64,000 bases of DNA from Adiantum capillus-veneris (GCA_014529385.2 CM043968.1:129825018-129889017), one strand, 5' to 3'. Shown: positions 44,261 through 55,757, numbered from the stretch's first letter. Made by a program: numbers and translations. Notes: generated from the letters alone by a model not told the origin.

Positions 44261-45704
44261 TGTAACTATGCTTATCCTGGATTCATCTAGGTATATTTTT
44301 TCGTCGTATAGTGGACATGCAGACTTCACATTGTGAAGTTGTGCTAATTCTTTCTATCTTTTGTGGTGCGTATGTCCTATCAACTACCTCATTTTTGTGC
44401 TAATTTTTCCGATTTAATGCTTCTTTTAGTGCTAGGCTTCATTACGGCTGAGTCTGCCCTTGATCTCCGAAGTCATGACAGAAACTCAGTACATTGAACT
44501 TTGTGTTGATGTACGCTTGTGTGTGTGTGTGTGTGGTGTTGTGTTTGGGAGCATATGTTAGTACCTAGTTCTACACCCACTATTGGGCACTAACGACTAG
44601 TGGGGATGTCGTGGTATTTAGTCAATACTATGCATGATGGAGCTGATGGTTATATTGTCTTGTGGGTGACTACCATGGGTAGACCTTGCACTTTCCTTTA
44701 TGGGTGAATTTGGGCTTATCGTGGATTCATCTAGGTATACTATTGATTGCACAAATCTCTACAATGCAATGGACTTGCCGACGATGTCGACGACGACGAG
44801 ACGGGCTGAAATCTGAAAACGCTAATGGCTGAAATCTGCAAATCTTGTATCTGCTGAATTCTGACTCTATGTTGATGACGACGGCGATGACGACGATGCA
44901 ACTATGACGCGCTGAAAACGCAGATGCTGAAATCTGCATTTTCGGGGCTGAATCTGCAAACGGTGACTGATCTGACCGTGCGGCGAGGATCTGCTGCGGA
45001 AAGGTGAGATCTGCGAGGTTCGGGGGTTATTTTGTGGAGTCTATCTGCTGAAAATGCAAAACGCTGATGCAAAGGCTGACTCTGTCGCGGTGAATCTGCA
45101 AAACGCTAGGTTGCTTGCTGATCCAAAAACGCTAGGGCTGATCTGGGGTGTGCTGCAAAAACGCTATGCTTCTGCTTGGTCCTGCTGTCGCTAGGTGATC
45201 TGCAAATGCAAAACGCTGGCTGATCTGCAATGCTGAAAACGCTGGGCTTTGTCTTGGCTGAAAAAGCTAGATTTGCTGCCGGGGGGGGGGGGGGTTCTTG
45301 CTGAGAAGGTGCACTGTTGGATGTCTGGTCCCTGCTGCCTCTTCTGCCAAAAAGTGCTAGCGCTAGGGTTTCTTATATACTTGCTTAGACAATTTGCCCT
45401 ACCGAGTTTTCCAACAAAAGTCACTTAAAAATAATAAGTGAAGAATGGCTAAATAGGGAAAATGGGTTTTCTGCACTGTAAAATGCTCCTGATGGAATTT
45501 GATGGTAGTGCTGATGATCATGCTGTGTGCAACCAAAGGATATGCATCTACTCTAAGTGCCCACTGCCTGGTCATGCACGGTCTGCGAACAGACTCACAA
45601 AAGTGCCAGAACACTTCCTAAGCTAGGCTGACTGAACTGAACTGAACCCTAGTCATGAAGTAGCTTGTGCACGTACACATAGGGTTAGATGTGTGCACGT
45701 GACA

Positions 45705-46030
45705 ACAAAAAAGTCCGGGGTCGATTCTTTCACAAATAAGTCTGGGGTCGGGGCACGAAGATTCTTTCACAAAAACCTGCAATACTTTCTCGAACAATGT
45801 CCATTGCCCAATGCCGGGCATCCTCGAGCATTGACGATGATAGTGATGATTTTAGTCTTTCAGTTTTAGTCTTTAGTCTTCCACTTTGCTTCATTTTATT
45901 TTTGTACCCAGACATTGGATTAGATCCACAAGGATTGTATCGGTTTGGTCTCATAGGTCATTTTGGCCTTTTGAAGACGTTTACTATAACTTTTCATTTT
46001 ATTTCATTGCATATGGATTGGCCATCTTGA
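45705..46030. other. Intergenic or LINE leader segment
   Basis: Contains two copies of the 40-bp AAGTCCGGGGTCGG...TTCACAAA unit (45710-45772). Sequence without a recognised motif follows, up to the LINE remnant. Probably continuous with 39310-39462 before the LTR insertion. Confidence 0.4.
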
Positions 46031-46660
46031 ATGGCCTACAAAGATTTCCCGCTGCGGGAGGTTTTACATGCTTTCCACACAGACACGCCGCACGGAGCCA
46101 ACACAGTGGATTATGTTATGTCACAACCGAGCTTCATCTCTAGTATCCAGGATCTGACAGTTGGACCCGGACCTGTTGGTTGGCCTTGTGTCAATGACCA
46201 TCTCTTTCCAGTTTAGTGTAGCTCACAGGCCACGAGTAGCAACCCCTACTCGCTACACCTTCACGTGGGAGACGGACTCTGTATACATAGATGGGATGTA
46301 CAGATGCCTGTACACTGAGGAGCCAGGGCGACCTTTGGACGAGCTTACTACTATACTGAAACAGACATTGCATGACTCAGCAACAGAGGCATACCCATAC
46401 ACTCAGCCTGAGCAGAGGCTACTCTTGGGAGCATGTCCCATAAGTTATAACAGTTGGGTATGATGAGGACTGCCGCGAGACAAGAGCCAGACTTCAAAGG
46501 GAGGTGCTTTTGGGGGACATCACTCACACACAGTCACAGATTGATTTCCGACGCCTAGTGCGGCGGAAGAACAGGGCATTTTTGGCTCGACTAGAGCAGG
46601 ATCTATACTAGCTATTTTTGAGTCAGGACTCATGTGAGGCATGGAGACTCTTTCATGAGC

Positions 46661-46703
<43 letters not shown>

Positions 46704-46819
46704 TTTGCCATTACCTCTACTGAGGCCTAGGCAGTACGTATCATCTTTGTACATAGTTCCTGGACAGCCGTCCCCTGATGCCCACACACGTGCTTTTTTC
46801 ATTGATGAGATGGTGAAGA
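46031..46819 (+). pseudogene. Second LINE: endonuclease end and linker, not of the L1 type above
   Basis: The plus frame from 46031 reads HGANTVDYVMSQPSFISSIQ, then CVNDHLFPVQFSV, the T-V-D-Y and S/N-D-H-x-P-V end blocks of a LINE endonuclease. After a frame change at about 46210, a linker contains YDEDCRETRARLQREVLLG and DFRRLVRRKNRAFLARLEQD. This matches the D-E-x-C-R ... R-R-K-x-R-x-x-L pattern between endonuclease and reverse transcriptase in several LINE clades. A proline-rich run, encoded by 42 C bases, then leads to LYIVPGQPSPDA. R1 copy E interrupts it at 46820. No clade is assigned. Confidence 0.6.
46662..46703. repeat. Homopolymer of 42 C
   Basis: An unbroken C run inside the proline-rich linker of the second LINE. 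Its length may be unreliable in assembly. Confidence 0.9.
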
Positions 46820-47049
46820 TGTAAGGTGCAGCGGAAGTGAATTGTTGAACTTTGCTCAAGATGAGTACTCCGAACTGTGCTGAAGGGTTCCTTTTACTTA
46901 CGGAAGGGAGAGCCTTCCGTTCCTCTAGTTAGAGAGTGCAATGGACACAAACAAAGTGGATGAACACTGTGAATGAAGGTGCTGAGATTGAGAGATAGAG
47001 AAGAATACGACAACAGAATGTTGTCAAAACCCTCCTTCGAAGGCCCCAC

Positions 47050-48524
47050 TGAAACCGGCCTGTTCAATCCAAAAAGGGCGGTAGACTTTACTTCAAACCT
47101 TGATTTAGCTTTCACCCATTATTAGTCGTCTATTATACCTGCGCTATAGTGACACAAGAGAGGGGAATGGGATACAGATGCTAGAATGCACGTGTATGAG
47201 AAGACCGACACCAGATTGGCCCCTAACTTAGGCGCCCATTTCGGTATTTCGTTATTCTTTAAAAGAGGGAATAAATGCTGTGGATCCCTACAAGCTGCCC
47301 CGCACAAACTTGGCTGAATTTCAACTGTTCCGGCCTGATTTCGGCAGCATAACTGTACTAGGGCCCTTCACAGTCAATATTCCCACGCATTGACTGACCT
47401 TCCCGACACGTACGGGCACTTTACAAAACCTGGCGAGAATCTGCCGCACGCTGAATTCTCTGTTTTCAGCCCCGAAAATGCGCTAGATCACCTGTACAGC
47501 GGTCCCCTTGCGTCCCTAAACCTCCTGGGGGTATTAGGGTCCGTTTAGGGCCAAAACCCTAAACCTGCAAAAATACACAGCAGGCTGTAATTTACTGTCT
47601 TGGGCTCCGTTTCGCGTGCCGGTCGCATCCGTAGCAAGTCCTCGAGCTCCCGCACCTGTAGGGCTACTTGCCCTTTGAATCGGACGAGATTTCTGGCGTG
47701 AAACCTCTCCGAATTCACCTGTACCTGCGGGGGAATTAGCCGCTAGCTAATCCAGTACCTGTGCAAGAGGCTCTTGCCTCGGCAATCGCGCATGAACCCA
47801 CACAACTGTACATTGGTCAAATGAAGAGCCCACTAGAGGGGCATAACATACTGCCAAAGGGGAGAGAGAGAGCAGTGCGTAGCGTGCAGGGCATCACTCC
47901 TGGCACCGCACTGTGCATAAGAGGGAAAGCAAGCACTCCATAGCTCTTAACCTGTGACAAATCTGAAAATGAGGCTCTCCCCCTCCTAAATTCAGCGCCA
48001 CTTCTTGTTGCATGAGGCAAGTGCACCAGAAGGTGCCGCTTGGCACATTTATAAGCATTTTCCCGTTTCGGGGTTGCCGCCTAAAAATCTCCCAACCGGT
48101 TGCCCAGTTGACTTCACGGCAGAGTAAGAAAATGTTCCCCTTGTCATTCCGGAGGTAATGACGCCAACACATTTTCAGGTCCCAAAATAGCAGTTCCCTA
48201 AATTTTAGGAGATGCTGCCATTGTATCTTTCTAGGTCATCCGACCCTCTTTGTACACTGCGGCCACACCCAGAATTGAAATGTAGCCTCTGTAGCAAAGG
48301 ATTCCACTTTGGCTAGTCAATGACCCCACTTGGCTAACCATAATCCTTGTCCAACCTTAGTTCTCTCTTGCCCTCAGGCCTGGACTCCCTCTGGATAGTT
48401 CCACACTAGCTATGCAATGCAGGGCAGTTAGATTTCCCGAGGGGTGTTTCCAAAAAGTGAAAGTAAATAGATAATAAGAAAGAAATCAACAAAAAGGATA
48501 GATAGTAGTCACACGCTGGTGACA
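47050..48524 (-). repeat. Gypsy K 3' LTR
   Basis: TG...CA ends: in element orientation TGTCACCAGCGTG to GGCCGGTTTCA. A TATA-like GCTTATAAATG lies on the minus strand near 48050. The ACGAAATACCGAAATGGGCG block lies at 47216-47266. Confidence 0.95.
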
Positions 48525-48536
48525 TACCCCCCTCTT
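48525..48536 (-). promoter_or_regulatory. Gypsy K polypurine tract
   Basis: AAGAGGGGGGTA on the minus strand, directly before the 3' LTR. Confidence 0.85.
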
Positions 48537-49097
48537 GAAATCTCAAACGTCCTCGTTTGCATCTATGTCGTACATGCTTATTGTCAACACTGATGTATTC
48601 AACACCTGTCGACACATATACGACACATACATGCTCATTGTCAACCCTGGTGTATTCAACACCTTGTTGACTCATGTATTGCCTGCGTGTGAACCCTGTC
48701 CCAATGACATAGTGGTAGCTTCGCACTGTGCCATTGCTTTGAGTCACTAACTTTCCAATGACAAAATGGTAGCTGCACATTTTGCCACTGTCTTATAGTA
48801 CATGTTGGATCCCGTAACACTTTCGAGCATACCCAAACCGACAGTTTTAGAATGCAGTTACACATGTACTCTTTAATAGAAGCAATCACTGTATCCTTGA
48901 CAAACTGACAAGAAATACTCACTTCTATAGCACTAACCAAACTTTTGGACATTCCATAAGAGCAATTGCCAAACTGACAATCTGTACAGCTCTAACATTC
49001 ATGTAACAGGTATTTCATTTGAGCTCACTTTAAATACCTTGTACATCATTTGTTTCAGAAGCCATTGTCACACTGACAATCCATGTAGCTTTGAAAC
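48537..49097 (-). other. Gypsy K 3' untranslated region
   Basis: No conserved frame was seen. Contains repeated GTTGAATACACCAGGGTTGA-like units (48590-48670) and ATGACATAGTGGTAGCT/ATGACAAAATGGTAGCT units (48705-48790). Confidence 0.6.
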
Positions 49098-52000
49098 TCA
49101 AGGGGTCAAGGTAGGTTGCAAATCGAAGGCTTCAAGGTAAAGTGATAACACAGTTGGTGACTCTGCAAGTTCACCTTTTTCCATCCACTTAGCATCCATT
49201 GGTGGATAGTTTCTGAACTTTACCAAGTAACGCCTAGCAACCTTGCCTTTCACTTTCCTTTCTTTGTGTGCCAAAATCTGTTCAGGGACCAAGATCTCGT
49301 CAAGTTCCTCGACTTCCGGCTGATCTTCAGCTGGCATATCTTCTGGCACATCACCCACATAGGGTCTGAGAAGACTCACATGAAACGCATTGTGAATCTT
49401 CCAACTGTCAGGCAATTTCAGCCTATATGCAACATCACTGATTATGTCGCTCACTTGAAAAGGCCCATAGTAACGCATGCTGAGCTTTGGAAACAGTCTT
49501 TCCTTGCCCTTCATCTTCTTTAACCTTGCCTTTTCAAAGCGTAAAAGCACCCAATCACCAAGTGAATATACCACTTCACGACGGTGACGATCAGCTGCTT
49601 TCTTTTGCTTTGCCTGAGTCCTTTCTAAGGCCACTTTGACCTTCTTGTACATTTCATCCATGTCCTGAACATACTTATCTGCTTCAAATATCTTGTCCTT
49701 TGTATGCAGTATGGGAGGAACTTTCTTGCCACCTTCAACTATCTCAAAGGGTGCCTTGCCAGTTGATGAATGCACTGTATTATTGTATGCATACTCCACC
49801 AATGGCAAATACTGCTCCCACTTTCCTTTATGCTCTGACACATAGCACTTCAGCAGATCTAGGACAGTAGAATTTGCCTCTTCTGACTGCCCATCTGTTT
49901 GAGGATGAAATGACGAAGAGAATTTGAGCGTGGTGCCCATATTCTCAAACAAGCCTGTCCAGAACAAACTTGTCATGCGTGGATCACGGTCGCTAACAAT
50001 CGACTATGGCATACTATGATACTTGAAAATATTGCTCATAAACAAGCGTGCCATCTGATCTGGCTTTATCTTCTTCCTGATAGGAATAATATGAGCCTGT
50101 TTGCTGAATCTGCAAATAATGGTCCAAATACCATCGTTTCCTGTCTGCGTTCTCGGAAGATCAAAGATAAAATCCATAGCAATACTTTCCCATGGTTTAT
50201 CTGGAATAGGTAGTGGTTGCAATAACCCTGGTGCCTTTTGCCTGTCAAACTTGACCTTTTGGCATATTAGGCATTCTCGCACAAAGGCATCCACATCCCT
50301 TCTCAATGTAGGCCAATAGAAGAATGTCTCAACCGCTTTAACTGTAGCATCGATACCACGATGCCCTGCATACGGTGGGACATGACTCTCTTCGATAACT
50401 TTGCGTCGCAATGGCTTTGTGACACACAATCTGCCATGCATCATCATGAACCAGTCTTTAAGAAGATAGTGTTCATGACGTTGTCCATCCATTAGTTGCT
50501 CGAAGACCCTTGCAAAATCTTCATCATTTGCATACTGTTCTCTCATATCATCAAGTTCATGATGATAAGGAATCGACACAGCTGAAATTTGTGGCTTCCT
50601 TGACAAGGCATCAACCACAACGTTCTTCTTGCCTTCCACATGCACAATCTGAAAATGGAACATGGACAAGATATTTGCCCATCGCATATGCTTCTCAGAT
50701 AACTTTGTTTGTGTCAAGAAGTATCGCAAGGTCTATCGCAAGGTCTGATGATCCGTTTGGACAACGAAATCTGCACCTAGCAGGTAGTGTTTCCAACTTA
50801 AGAGCGCATGAATCACAGCCAGTAACTCTTTCTCATAGACCTGCATGGTCATCTCTGGCCCTTGCAAAATTCTGCTCTCATAGGCTACTACCGTGCCAAT
50901 TTGCATTAGCACTGCACCAATGCTACTACCGCAGGCGTCACACTGGACCACAAATGACTTCCTAAGATCTGGCAACACAATGACTGGATCTGAAGTCATC
51001 TTTTCCTTTAAGAGATTAAAAGCTGAAATCTCTTTTTGTGTCCATCTAAAGGTGACTGCCTTCTTTTGAAGAGCATGCAAAGGTGAAGCAATCTCAGCGA
51101 AATTTCGGATAAACCTTCTGTAATAGGAGCATAGTCCCAAAAAGCTTTGGACATCATGCACCGTCTTCAAATTTGGCCATGACTTGATCGCTTCAACTTT
51201 TGCAGGATCCATTCTGACACCATCCTTTGAGACAATGTGTCCCAGAAAGTGAATCTCTTCCAGAAAAAACTCACTTTTCTTTGCATTGATGAGCAATCTA
51301 TGACTGCGTAGCTCTTTGAACACAATGGCCAAGTGATGCCTATGCTCCTCTTCATTCTTTGAGTAGACTATCATGTCATCAAAGAATGTACCAACAAACT
51401 GCTGGTGCGGACGGAAAATTCTGTCCATCATCCTATTGAACGTAGCAGGAGCATTTGTGAGACCAAAGGGCATCACTAAAAATTCGTAAAGGCCAAACGT
51501 TGTTCTAAAAGCAGTCTTGTGCACATCCTCTGATCTAATGCGGATCTGATGGTACCCACTCTTTAGATCTATCCTGCTAAACATAGCTGCTCCTTCTAAT
51601 TTGTCCATAATATCATCAATTCTAGGTATAGGAAACCTATTCTTGATGGTATTCTTGTTCAGTACACGATAGTCGATGCACATACGCCATGAGCCATCCT
51701 TTTTCTGCACCAACAACATTGGAGAACAGAATGGAGATGAACTGGGCTGAATCAGCCCCTTTTCTAACAACTCCTGTACTTGGCCCATTATCTCTTTCTG
51801 CTGAGCCGCACTAACCCTGTACGGAGGCTTATTTGGTGGGCTACTGCCTGGCACCAAATCTATCGCATGGTCCTCGGGTCTCTCTGGCGGTAATTGAGAT
51901 GGTAATGAATCGGAGAAACAGTCACTATACTGTTGTAAAAACATTGACCTTTCTTTATCTAGCACAGATAAATTTGATTCATCACAATCTGACACTTCAC

Positions 52001-54224
52001 GTGCAAAAACCAAGTACGCAGAAAGATGCTTTTTCATTACAGAAGTAATAGCAGAAGCTGATACAGTGGGAATAGACTCCCCTTTAAGCTTTACATCCAG
52101 AATATGAGTCTTTCCTCTGCTCTGTACAATGATCTTTTTGTTGTAGGCATCCAGGATTCCCTGTACACGAAACAACCAAGGAATACCTAGCAACACATCA
52201 CATCCGTCTAGTGGCATGATGTAAAATTCTTTAGCATCTACATAGGACTGGATATGTAGACGCAACTTTCCAATGATGGGCATCACAGCCTCTGTATGGC
52301 CAGGACATGCCAAACCTGCCTCTGCTGTATACCCCATCTCTTCAAGCCTGATTCCCAACTTTGAAGCCAATTCTGGGGAAATGAAGTTGGCTTTGGCACC
52401 TGGATCAAAGAAGATAACCACTGTTTGATCCCTGACCTTTCCCCATGCTCTGCAAAGCTCACTTGCATCTGAATTTGGCTTATCGCCCACCATATCTGGC
52501 ACTAGACCAGCCATGGGCTTCTTTCCTTTCCTGTCCTCCTTGTCTTCAGAATCAGCTGGCCTTTTCTTTGTAGGACAGTTGTAAGCAATGTGGCCAGGCT
52601 GCTCACATATAAAGCATTTGTTCTCTGTCCTCAGGACCTTCTTTTGCTCTTCTGACTTGCGAGGAAAACGTCTTTTCCATTTCTTTGCTGGTCCTTTTTC
52701 TGATTCAGCCGTAGCTTTATCTTTCCCTGCGTTGGCCGACTCCTGAGTCCCTTTAGGAGCCTCATTGGGAACGTGCTTCTTGGCTGAATTTTTCTTGCCT
52801 GATCCTGCCTTGACGCCAGTGTTAAATTCACAATCTTCTCCCTTGAGCAAACCATTGCCAGTGTTTGCTACCTCGATGAGCTGCGTCAAAGTAGTGACTT
52901 TTGTCTTCGTACAGTACTTTCTCAATCCTTTAGGTAGGCCACAACAGTATTTTTCAATCTGTTCTGTCAATGGCACAAACCTATAGGAAGTTATCGGAAG
53001 TAGAGCTTTCCAAAACTTCCGATTGTAATCATCCAGATTTCTGCAAGTGGCAGCATTAAGCTGGTGCCATTCTGTCATGACATCTGCTTCAAAGTCATCA
53101 GATAACCATGCTGCTGCAAAAATCTGCTTGAAATAAATCCATGTGGACGGAGCTTGCCCTTGAAGCAATAAAGTTGTCCACCATTGTCCCGCATTCCCTG
53201 TCAAGAAAGTGGCTGCCTTGCGGACCTTTGAAGCCTCTGTAAAGTTTTCCCCTGCATAGGCCTTGTCAAACTGCTGGAGGAATGAGAGAGCCTTCTTCCT
53301 GTCATCAAACCCTGTAAAGGTCGTGAAAGACACACCTTTGCCACCTTCTTTGTACGGAGTTGGCCTCTCCAGCGGCATTAAATTGTCATATGGAAGTGAC
53401 TGAAACATGGGAACACTATTAGGGTTCATCTGTGTTCCTTGGCCGCTATTAACTTGACCTGGAAATGCCATATTTGGCTGCTGATTTGTAATTCCAGCCA
53501 TACCAAAATTTGCCTGGGGCATCCCAAATTGGCCCTGAGTGCTCTGAAACCCTGGTTGCATACCCATGACACTGTACATGGGGTTAGGTATCATCGTTTG
53601 AGCACCCCCAAACACTGTTCCTGGCGTATAAAACTGATTTCCAGGTGCATGACCAGCCATGCTCTGGAATATCGATCCACCTCCAAAATAGCCAGGGTGT
53701 ACTGAAGGTGGTGGGAAGACTTGTTGCATAGCCTGTAAGTTGCTTCCCTGCCCATTAGAACCAGCTATAGGCTGCTGAAAGGTGGCGGGCTGAACTGGTA
53801 CAGCTTGAAAGACTGGCATCTCAGCCACCTGTTCTTGCACCTTAGGCATAGGTTGTGGAGACTGCATGTTCTCCGTCAAGTGTACAGGTGTTTCCATTGA
53901 CTGTGCGGTATGAATCACCTGTACTCGAGCCTTAACAGGCTTTTGAATATGATCCAGTGACCCAACTTGCTGAGACGGAACAGTAGATTGCAGAAAGGCT
54001 AAAAACCTCGGGTTCTGCATTACTTGTGTGAACATAGCCACAGCAGTAGCCAACTGAGTCCTGAATATATCATCATCTGTCTGTAGTGGTCTTGAGGACT
54101 CACCCACTTCATGTGTCTGTTGACCCTGTGAAGAGGAAACCTCTTCAGTCACATCATCTGGTCTGTCAGCCATAATTGCAATTCCCTGTGTCTGGTCTAT
54201 GATCCCCTGTGTCTTCAAGCCCAA
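49098..54224 (-). pseudogene. Gypsy K gag-pol, single frame of 1709 codons with two stops
   Basis: Start MGLKTQGI (54224); MADRPDDVTEEV may be the true start. Gag has GQWWTTLLLQGQAPSTWIYF and the knuckle CFICEQPGHIAYNC. Protease has FFDPGAKANFIS and PLDGCDVLLGIPW. Reverse transcriptase has CIDYRVLNKNTIKNRFPIP and FFDDMIVYS. RNase H has FVVQCDACGSSIGAVL. Integrase has an H-H-C-C finger, SIAMDFIFDLP, IVSDRDPR and DGQSEEAN. The tail RYLVKFRNYPPMDAKWMEKG looks like a chromodomain. TAG at 50733-50735 comes from a 12-bp tandem duplication, and TAG at 50004-50006 stands before SIVSDRDPR. The polyprotein makes capsid and copies and integrates the element. Otherwise intact. Confidence 0.95.
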
Positions 54225-54265
54225 AACTGACCAAGGCTCACTTCTATGGGAAAAAGTGATTTAAT

Positions 54266-54281
54266 CCCGTCGATGGAACCA
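54266..54281 (-). promoter_or_regulatory. Gypsy K primer-binding site, tRNA not identified
   Basis: The minus strand reads TGGTTCCATCGACGGG directly after the LTR. The relative at 36801 has GGTTCCGTTGCCGGG at the same place. It is not the initiator-Met type used by the other elements here. Confidence 0.65.
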
Positions 54282-55757
54282 TGAAACCGGCCTGTTCAAT
54301 CCAAAAAGGGCGGTAGACTTTATTTCAAACCTTGATTTAGCTTTCACCCATTATTAGTCGTCTATTATACCTGCGCTATAGTGACACAAGAGAGGGGAAT
54401 GGGATACAGATGCTAGAATGCACCTGTATGAGAAGACCGACACCAGATTGGCCCCTAACTTAGGCGCCCATTTCGGTATTTCTTTATTCTTTAAAAGAGG
54501 GAATAAATGCTGTGGATCCCTACAAGCTGCCCCACACAAACTTGGCTGAATTTCAACTGTTCCGGCCTGATTTCGGCAGCATAACTGTACTAGGGCCCTT
54601 CATAGTCAATATTCCCACGCATTGATTGACCTTCCCAATGCGTACGGGCACTTTACAAAACCTGGCGAGAATCTGCAGCACGCTGAATTCTCTGTTTTCA
54701 GCCCCGAAAATGCGCCAGATCACCTGTACAGCGGTCCCCTTGCGTCCCCGAACCTCCTAGGGGTATTAGGGTCCGTTTAGGGCCAAAGTCCTAAACCTGC
54801 AAAAATACACAGCAGGCTGTAATTTATTGTCTCGGGCTCCGTTTCGCGTGCCGGTGGCATCTGTAGCAAGTCCTCGAGCTCCCGCACTTGTAGGGCTACT
54901 TGCCCTTTGAATCGGACGAGATTTCTGGCATGAAACCTCTCCGAATTCACCTGTACCTGCGGGGGAATTAGCCGCTAGCTAATCCAGTACCTGTGCAAGA
55001 GGCTCTTGCCTCGGCAATCGTGCATGAACCCACACAACTGTACATTGGTCAAATGAAGAGCCCACTTGAGGGGCATAACATACTGCCAAAGGGGAGAGAG
55101 AGAGCAGTGCGTAGCGTGCAGGGCATCACTCCTGGCACCGCACTGTGCATAAGAGGGAAAGCAAGCACTCCATAGCTCTTAACCTGTGACAAATCTGAAA
55201 ATGAGGCTCTCCCCCTCCTAAATTCAGCGCCACTTCTTGTTGCATGAGGCAAGTGCACCAGAAGGTGCCACTTGGCACATTTATAAGCATTTTCCCGTTT
55301 CGGGGTTGCCGCCTAAAAATCTCCCAACCGGTTGCCGAGTTGACTTCACGGCAGAGTAAGAAAATGTTCCCCTTGTCATTCCGGAGGTAATGACGCCAAC
55401 ACATTTTCAGGTCCCAAAATAGCAGTTCCCTAAATTTTAGGAGATGCTGCCATTGTATCTTTCTAGGTCATCCGACCCTCTTTGTACACTGCGGCCACAC
55501 CCAGAATTGAAATGTAGCCTCTGTAGCAAAGGATTCCACTTTGGCTAGTCAATGACCCCACTTGGCTAACCATAGTCCTTGTCCAACCTTAGTGCTCTCT
55601 TGGCCCTCAGGCCTGGACTCCCTCTGGACAGTTCCACACTAGCTATGCAATGCAGGGCAGTTAGATTTCCCGAGGGGTGTTTCCAAAAAGTGAAAGTAAA
55701 TAGATAATAAGAAAGAAATCAACAAAAAGGATAGATAGTAGTCACACGCTGGTGACA
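54282..55757 (-). repeat. Gypsy K 5' LTR
   Basis: Partner of 47050-48524 with the same ends. The promoter for K transcription would lie here. Confidence 0.95.

Larger units (their letters stand above)
41090..44270 (-). mobile_element. hAT DNA transposon, 3181 bp
   Basis: The ends CATAGTTACA (41090-41099) and its inverted copy TGTAACTATG (44261-44270) are flanked by a perfect 8-bp duplication CTTATCCT (41082-41089 and 44271-44278), the size typical of hAT. Both ends have GC-rich subterminal arrays of GGTCGGGACGG/CCGTCCGGTCC type (41100-41185 and 44065-44260). One minus-strand transposase gene lies between. 41200-41490 and 43730-44060 contain no recognised gene. Confidence 0.95.
39705..44739. 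mobile_element. Inserted segment bounded by about 180-bp direct repeats
   Basis: A sequence from GTTAGTATTTAGTTCTACAC to GGATTCATCTAGGTATA is present in pieces (39705-39772, 40983-41089, 44279-44295) and again uninterrupted at 44557-44739. About 260 bases lie between the two copies (44296-44556), including a GT run. The copy ends TAGTACCTAG and CTAGGTATACTA are nearly inverted. The plan is like a very small terminal-repeat element (TRIM-like). About 10 bases of the target LTR are missing, so the insertion mechanism is unsure. Confidence 0.5.
39463..45704 (-). mobile_element. Solo R1 LTR split by a 5-kb insertion
   Basis: The LTR start TGTAAGGTGCAGCAG (39463) runs to 39704, and the remainder resumes at 44740 (CTATTGATTGCACAAATC) and ends GCACGTGACA at 45704. 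The 5-bp flanks are ACAAA on both sides (39458-39462 and 45705-45709). Exact flanks around a single LTR indicate LTR-LTR recombination after insertion. The split segment 39705-44739 contains another solo LTR and a hAT element. Confidence 0.85.
47050..55757 (-). mobile_element. Gypsy K: nearly intact chromovirus-like LTR retrotransposon, 8708 bp
   Basis: LTRs at 47050-48524 and 54282-55757, flanked by CCCCAC on both sides (47044-47049 and 55758-55763; a 5-bp duplication plus one chance base is possible). The minus-strand order is 5' LTR, primer-binding site (54266-54281), gag-pol in one frame (54224-49098), polypurine tract (48525-48536), 3' LTR. The LTRs differ at roughly 25-30 positions by eye, about 98 percent identity, so it is the youngest gypsy in the window. 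It is inserted inside the LTR of R1-E. Confidence 0.95.

Noticed and set aside
46618-46859. Poly-Pro and poly-Gly frames on both strands
   Set aside because: Produced by the 42-base C homopolymer. Only the plus frame has context, as a LINE linker.
50004-50735. UAG read-through as a coding strategy for gypsy K (both stops are TAG)
   Set aside because: One stop comes from a 12-bp duplication and the other lies in the middle of integrase, not at a gag-pol boundary. Decay is simpler.
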